Shown here: piece after piece, positions 4,713 through 6,561 of the stretch
Numbering within the stretch: the stretch's first letter is position 1
Layout: each line of letters opens with the position of its first letter
Made by a program: the position numbers and the translations under genes
Assembly (NCBI GenBank): GCA_946886435.1
Contig: CAMPIR010000042.1
Coordinates: forward strand, 1-6,561
DNA from: an uncultured Candidatus Saccharibacteria bacterium
Lineage (GTDB): Bacteria; Patescibacteria; Saccharimonadia; Saccharimonadales; UBA5946
Length of the DNA stretch: 6,561 nt
Direction of reading: 5' to 3'
Notes under the pieces: generated by a model
What the model was told of the DNA's origin: nothing
What the model saw: only the letters and a program-made list of their open reading frames with translations
The model's database searches: none

Positions 4713-5211
4713 AGTTTTCCGTAGTTTTCTGCGAACTTGTCGTTGCCGTGACGTCCTGCAGTTTGTTATACACGTGGTTCGGGCGATGAATGAGATCAAG
4801 AATAAGATCACCGACGTAGGTCTGAACGATTATCGTACCAAACCCAAAAAGCTCACCACTGAACCCAGGAATAGTATAGCTTATGTTTTGGATCTTTGAC
4901 ACCGGCAGGTCGATGACGCTTTTACCGAATAATCCCTTCTGAGTACTCTGGCGAAGGCGCTGGTTTGTCAGGATAAATATCGTAAAATACCAGCCCACCC
5001 AGTGGTAAGCGAACAGCAACAAACCGAATCCGAGACCGCCCAGCGCAATCCAGAGATACAGTAGTTCACCGGGGTTGATGAGTGTCGGGATGCTGGCTAG
5101 TACAAACGGTATTAGAATCGAATAAAACCCTTTGCGAAGCGCAATGATATGACGGCGAAAGACCAGAACGACTTCTTCGTCTTCGCGTTGGCCGTCAAAT
5201 GATAGTTCCAT
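4693..5211 (-). CDS. bPH2 (DUF304, YdbS-type) membrane protein
   Basis: The 172-aa product starts with a charged cytosolic stretch (MELSFDGQREDEEV), then two membrane segments (about 28-45 and 52-74), then a bacterial PH-like domain (about 75-157). The domain shows the family's hallmarks in order: FILTNQRLRQSTQKGLFGKSV (79-99), DLPVSKIQNIS (101-111) and FGFGTIIVQT (122-131). These proteins sit at the inner face of the membrane; their molecular role is poorly defined. The last residues (about 158-172) are polar and unstructured-looking, and their coding bases contain the start of the parvulin-like gene (20-base overlap), so the two envelope proteins are probably made together. The ATG is 6 bases after a TATGAT -10, so the message would be leaderless; no Shine-Dalgarno is present. 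The start codon lies at the centre of a 7+7 bp inverted repeat. Confidence 0.85.
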   Translation of the reverse strand: MELSFDGQREDEEVVLVFRRHIIALRKGFYSILIPFVLASIPTLINPGELLYLWIALGGLGFGLLLFAYHWVGWYFTIFILTNQRLRQSTQKGLFGKSVIDLPVSKIQNISYTIPGFSGELFGFGTIIVQTYVGDLILDLIHRPNHVYNKLQDVTATTSSQKTTENYEEVDS

Positions 5212-5217
5212 AGGTCT

Positions 5218-5223
5218 ATCATA
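5218..5223 (-). promoter_or_regulatory. -10 element (TATGAT) of the bPH2-parvulin operon, placing +1 on the ATG
   Basis: On the minus strand TATGAT is followed by six bases (AGACCT) and the ATG at 5211, the same geometry as the small ORF at 531. The T-run of the MarR terminator ends two bases upstream, so any -35 would lie inside that hairpin. No good -35 is recognisable. Confidence 0.45.
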
Positions 5224-5225
5224 CT

Positions 5226-5249
5226 AAAAATACCGGTAAAATCCGGTAT
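5226..5249 (-). terminator. Intrinsic terminator of the MarR-family gene
   Basis: On the minus strand ATACCGG (5249-5243) and CCGGTAT (5236-5230) pair over a 6-base loop, followed by TTTT (5229-5226). It begins 24 bases after the MarR stop. It ends directly against the -10 of the next gene, so transcription is ended and restarted within about 30 bases. Confidence 0.8.
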
Positions 5250-5273
5250 CGTTTTCGCTGCCAGGGACGGGTG

Positions 5274-5744
5274 CTACTTCAGGACGCCTTTTTCATCCTC
5301 CGAAAACACCGCGAGCACCTTCATGAACGCCGTCAGTTCATCACGAGTGACCCCTGCATAGAGTGACTCGCGGAGTTTTTGCCGGACGTCCAGCTCGATC
5401 TCATTGACAAGACGACGGTGATCAGGCTTTATCTTTACGAACTTGGCTCGTTTATCCTTCTCATCCGCAGTCCGCGTTACGAAGTCACGTGCCTCGAGAA
5501 TATTTACCGTGGTCGTCGCAAATGCCTGCGTGGTATCGAGCTGTTCGGCTATATCGGAGATGCGTACGCCACCCTTAGCGTCGTTGATAAGGCCCAAGAC
5601 CATCCACTGCATCATGCTGAGCCCGTGACGCTTTAGGATCGCGTTCTTGTGCTGTTTTAGGTTGCGATACGCCCGTGCATGCAAAATAGACGCTTGGTAG
5701 CTGTATATCTGGCTGAGGTCTGGCGTGTCGTGTCTATGAGTCAT
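5274..5744 (-). CDS. MarR-family transcriptional regulator
   Basis: A 156-aa winged-helix regulator, a normal length for MarR proteins, which bind DNA palindromes as dimers and usually release on ligand or oxidation. The N-terminal helix (DLSQIYSYQASILHARAYRNL) belongs to the dimer interface. The winged-helix region spans about residues 38-110: HGLSMMQWMVLGLI, then GVRISDIAEQLDTTQAFATTTVNILEARDFV (turn and recognition helices) and the wing RTADEKDKRAKFVKIKPD with the characteristic D-x-R. The C-terminal helices complete the dimer. There is no Cys in the product, so thiol-based redox sensing is unlikely. It is monocistronic, closed by an intrinsic terminator. A perfect 13-bp palindrome covers its start codon, 11 bases past the -10, suggesting self-repression. 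Its other targets and ligand cannot be told. Confidence 0.9.
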   Translation of the reverse strand: MTHRHDTPDLSQIYSYQASILHARAYRNLKQHKNAILKRHGLSMMQWMVLGLINDAKGGVRISDIAEQLDTTQAFATTTVNILEARDFVTRTADEKDKRAKFVKIKPDHRRLVNEIELDVRQKLRESLYAGVTRDELTAFMKVLAVFSEDEKGVLK

Positions 5745-5746
5745 AG
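5734..5746. promoter_or_regulatory. Perfect palindrome over the MarR start codon, candidate operator
   Basis: CTATGAGTCATAG is a perfect 6-1-6 palindrome that includes the ATG (5744-5742). Its near edge is 10 bases downstream of the -10, within the initially transcribed region, where a bound repressor would block elongation or open-complex escape. Small dyads near the promoter are typical MarR sites; binding is inferred. Confidence 0.45.
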
Positions 5747-5756
5747 TATCTTACCG

Positions 5757-5762
5757 ATTATA
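5757..5762 (-). promoter_or_regulatory. Perfect -10 (TATAAT) of the MarR-family gene
   Basis: TATAAT on the minus strand, 12 bases before the ATG. The predicted start near 5750 gives a leader of about 6 bases. No -35 match is evident; the upstream bases belong to the inverted repeat at 5765-5805. Confidence 0.6.
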
Positions 5763-5764
5763 CA

Positions 5765-5805
5765 TCCACCCACCCCGCAGCCATACGACCGCAGCGATGG
5801 GTGGA
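5765..5805. repeat. 8-bp inverted repeat (TCCACCCA/TGGGTGGA) between MarR and the anchored protein gene
   Basis: TCCACCCA (5765-5772) and TGGGTGGA (5798-5805) are exact reverse complements separated by 25 bases. The interior adds CGC/GCG (5776-5778 with 5794-5796) and repeats CCGCAGC directly (5775-5781, 5789-5795). It follows the anchored protein's stop by 16 bases and may act as that gene's transcript-end hairpin, although no T-run follows. Its inner edge also abuts the MarR -10. Confidence 0.55.
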
Positions 5806-5820
5806 GTAAAATGTCGGTTA

Positions 5821-6516
5821 TTACTGCTTGAACTTGTCGGGATTAGTTTTTACGATTCCACCAGACAACGCATCGGCAATACCATTCATTTGAGTTAGTG
5901 CTTCACGCTCAAGCTCATAAGAACGGGTAAAGTCACCGTCCTGGTACGCTTGGACTGATCGGTTCAGTAAGTTTTCATGCTCTTCGAGCAGGCCGTAGAC
6001 AGTTTCTTGCGGCAAGCCTTCTATAGCCGTACTAAAGAACGTAGAGATCTCCTCCAGATATTCTTTGAGTTCAGTATTTGCGGCTTCCTTGGCGGCCTGA
6101 TCATCGGCAGCTACGGCTCGGGCATAATCGTTCGAGGCCTTGATATGTTCAACGAACATTCCCGTGATCTGTTTTTGGGCTTCCTCACCATAGACACTGC
6201 CGACAGCTTCGGCTATCGCAACAGCATTTGCGGTCTGAGCCGATAGAGCGCCATCAAGCTCGGCCTGCGGGGCTTCATCAGCAATCGCCCGCGTAACGTC
6301 GAGGCTAGAACTGACATGCTCACGGAGCAAGTTGTTCATCCCTACCCTGATATCTGCTGCAGGACTGGTAATGACCATTGATGACTGCTGTGAGTTGTTG
6401 TTTGATGATGTCTCCATCATATCTTTGTTCATACCGAGTGCGTAACCTGCACCGCCGCCCAATACTAGTGCAACGATTCCTACGATCAGTGCCGCGCCGT
6501 GTGATGATTTATCCAT
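5821..6516 (-). CDS. Membrane-anchored helical-bundle protein of unknown function
   Basis: The 231-aa product has an N-terminal anchor or signal segment (about 8-28, GAALIVGIVALVLGGGAGYALG), a Ser/Asn/Gln-rich linker (35-50) and an all-helical extracytoplasmic domain (about 55-222). The domain resembles, from memory, a region in Bacillus-type proteins annotated as copper amine oxidase-like: LLREHV (63-68), SVYGEEAQKQI (107-117), VEHI (122-125), a Tyr-Ala spacer, LLEEHENLL (176-184), AYQDGDF (190-196) and REALTQM (204-210), then IVKTNPDKF at the end. The two halves look like related helical repeats, with H67, H124 and H180 at matching helix positions and Q209 where a fourth His often stands. 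No enzyme motif is visible. It is the only gene here with a strong Shine-Dalgarno (AAGGAGG), which fixes the start. Confidence 0.75.
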   Translation of the reverse strand: MDKSSHGAALIVGIVALVLGGGAGYALGMNKDMMETSSNNNSQQSSMVITSPAADIRVGMNNLLREHVSSSLDVTRAIADEAPQAELDGALSAQTANAVAIAEAVGSVYGEEAQKQITGMFVEHIKASNDYARAVAADDQAAKEAANTELKEYLEEISTFFSTAIEGLPQETVYGLLEEHENLLNRSVQAYQDGDFTRSYELEREALTQMNGIADALSGGIVKTNPDKFKQ

Positions 6517-6520
6517 AGTT

Positions 6521-6527
6521 CCTCCTT
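6521..6527 (-). promoter_or_regulatory. Strong Shine-Dalgarno AAGGAGG of the anchored protein gene
   Basis: On the minus strand AAGGAGG lies four bases before the ATG at 6516-6514 (GGAGG to A spacing of 4 bases). It is the only good ribosome binding site in the window and marks this gene as having a normal leader. Confidence 0.85.
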
Positions 6528-6547
6528 ATTAATAGTGGATAGATAGT

Positions 6548-6553
6548 AGTATA
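6548..6553 (-). promoter_or_regulatory. Likely -10 (TATACT) of the anchored protein gene
   Basis: TATACT on the minus strand within an AT-rich tract (TATATATACT). The predicted start near 6541 gives a leader of about 25 bases that includes the Shine-Dalgarno. The -35 would be at or beyond the window edge. Confidence 0.45.
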
Positions 6554-6561
6554 TATAATTT

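Noticed and set aside
4713..4811. Longer N-terminus (33 residues) for the parvulin-like protein
   Set aside because: The extension lies within the bPH2 coding region and has odd composition; ATG 4712 gives a normal basic start before the membrane segment.
1..6561. UGA read as glycine (Gracilibacteria/SR1 code)
   Set aside because: All genes are full length without in-frame TGA, so the standard code suffices.
1..6561. CRISPR array, insertion sequence or prophage
   Set aside because: No periodic repeats, transposase, integrase or terminal repeats were seen on either strand.

Overview
The window looks like a stretch of chromosome from a Patescibacteria (CPR) bacterium, most likely a Saccharibacteria (TM7) relative. 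This rests on family-level recognition: a secreted protein start with an NFQGRL-type module seen in large CPR surface proteins, a divergent NrdR-like repressor, a compact parvulin/SurA-like membrane protein, a bPH2 membrane protein and very short intergenic gaps. TGA is not read through in any gene, so the UGA=Gly code of Gracilibacteria/SR1 is not indicated. No phage, transposon or CRISPR signal is visible.

Layout. Bases 1-277 (minus) hold the N-terminus of a secreted or anchored surface protein that runs off the left edge. Bases 278-790 form a long regulatory gap. It contains the extended -10 promoter of the surface protein, a small plus-strand transcription unit (consensus promoter, 39-codon ORF beginning at the predicted +1, perfect terminator at 696-722), a group of DnaA-box-like 9-mers and an NrdR-box-like palindrome ending on the nrdR start codon. 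nrdR-like (791-1255, plus) converges on a GT2 membrane glycosyltransferase gene (2883-1252, minus); the two stop codons share one CTAG. The glycosyltransferase is coupled to an upstream 121-aa three-helix membrane protein (3252-2887).

Between 3315 and 3624 lie two divergent tRNA genes, tRNA-Thr(CGU) on minus and tRNA-Asp(GUC) on plus. From 4712 to 3678 (minus) is a parvulin/SurA-like foldase or chaperone whose start overlaps the end of a bPH2-domain membrane protein (5211-4693). Upstream are a MarR-family regulator (5744-5274), ended by a clear terminator, and a membrane-anchored helical protein (6516-5821), the only gene with a strong Shine-Dalgarno.

Functional reading. Most of the window serves the cell envelope: surface protein, polysaccharide-type glycosyltransferase with a small partner, extracytoplasmic foldase, bPH2 protein and anchored helical protein. 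Two transcription regulators, NrdR-like and MarR-like, accompany them. The most unusual signals are regulatory: several genes have a -10 element so close to the ATG that the mRNA would be leaderless or nearly so, palindromes sit on start codons, and the NrdR-like protein has lost its canonical C-terminal motif and gained an AT-hook-like tail.
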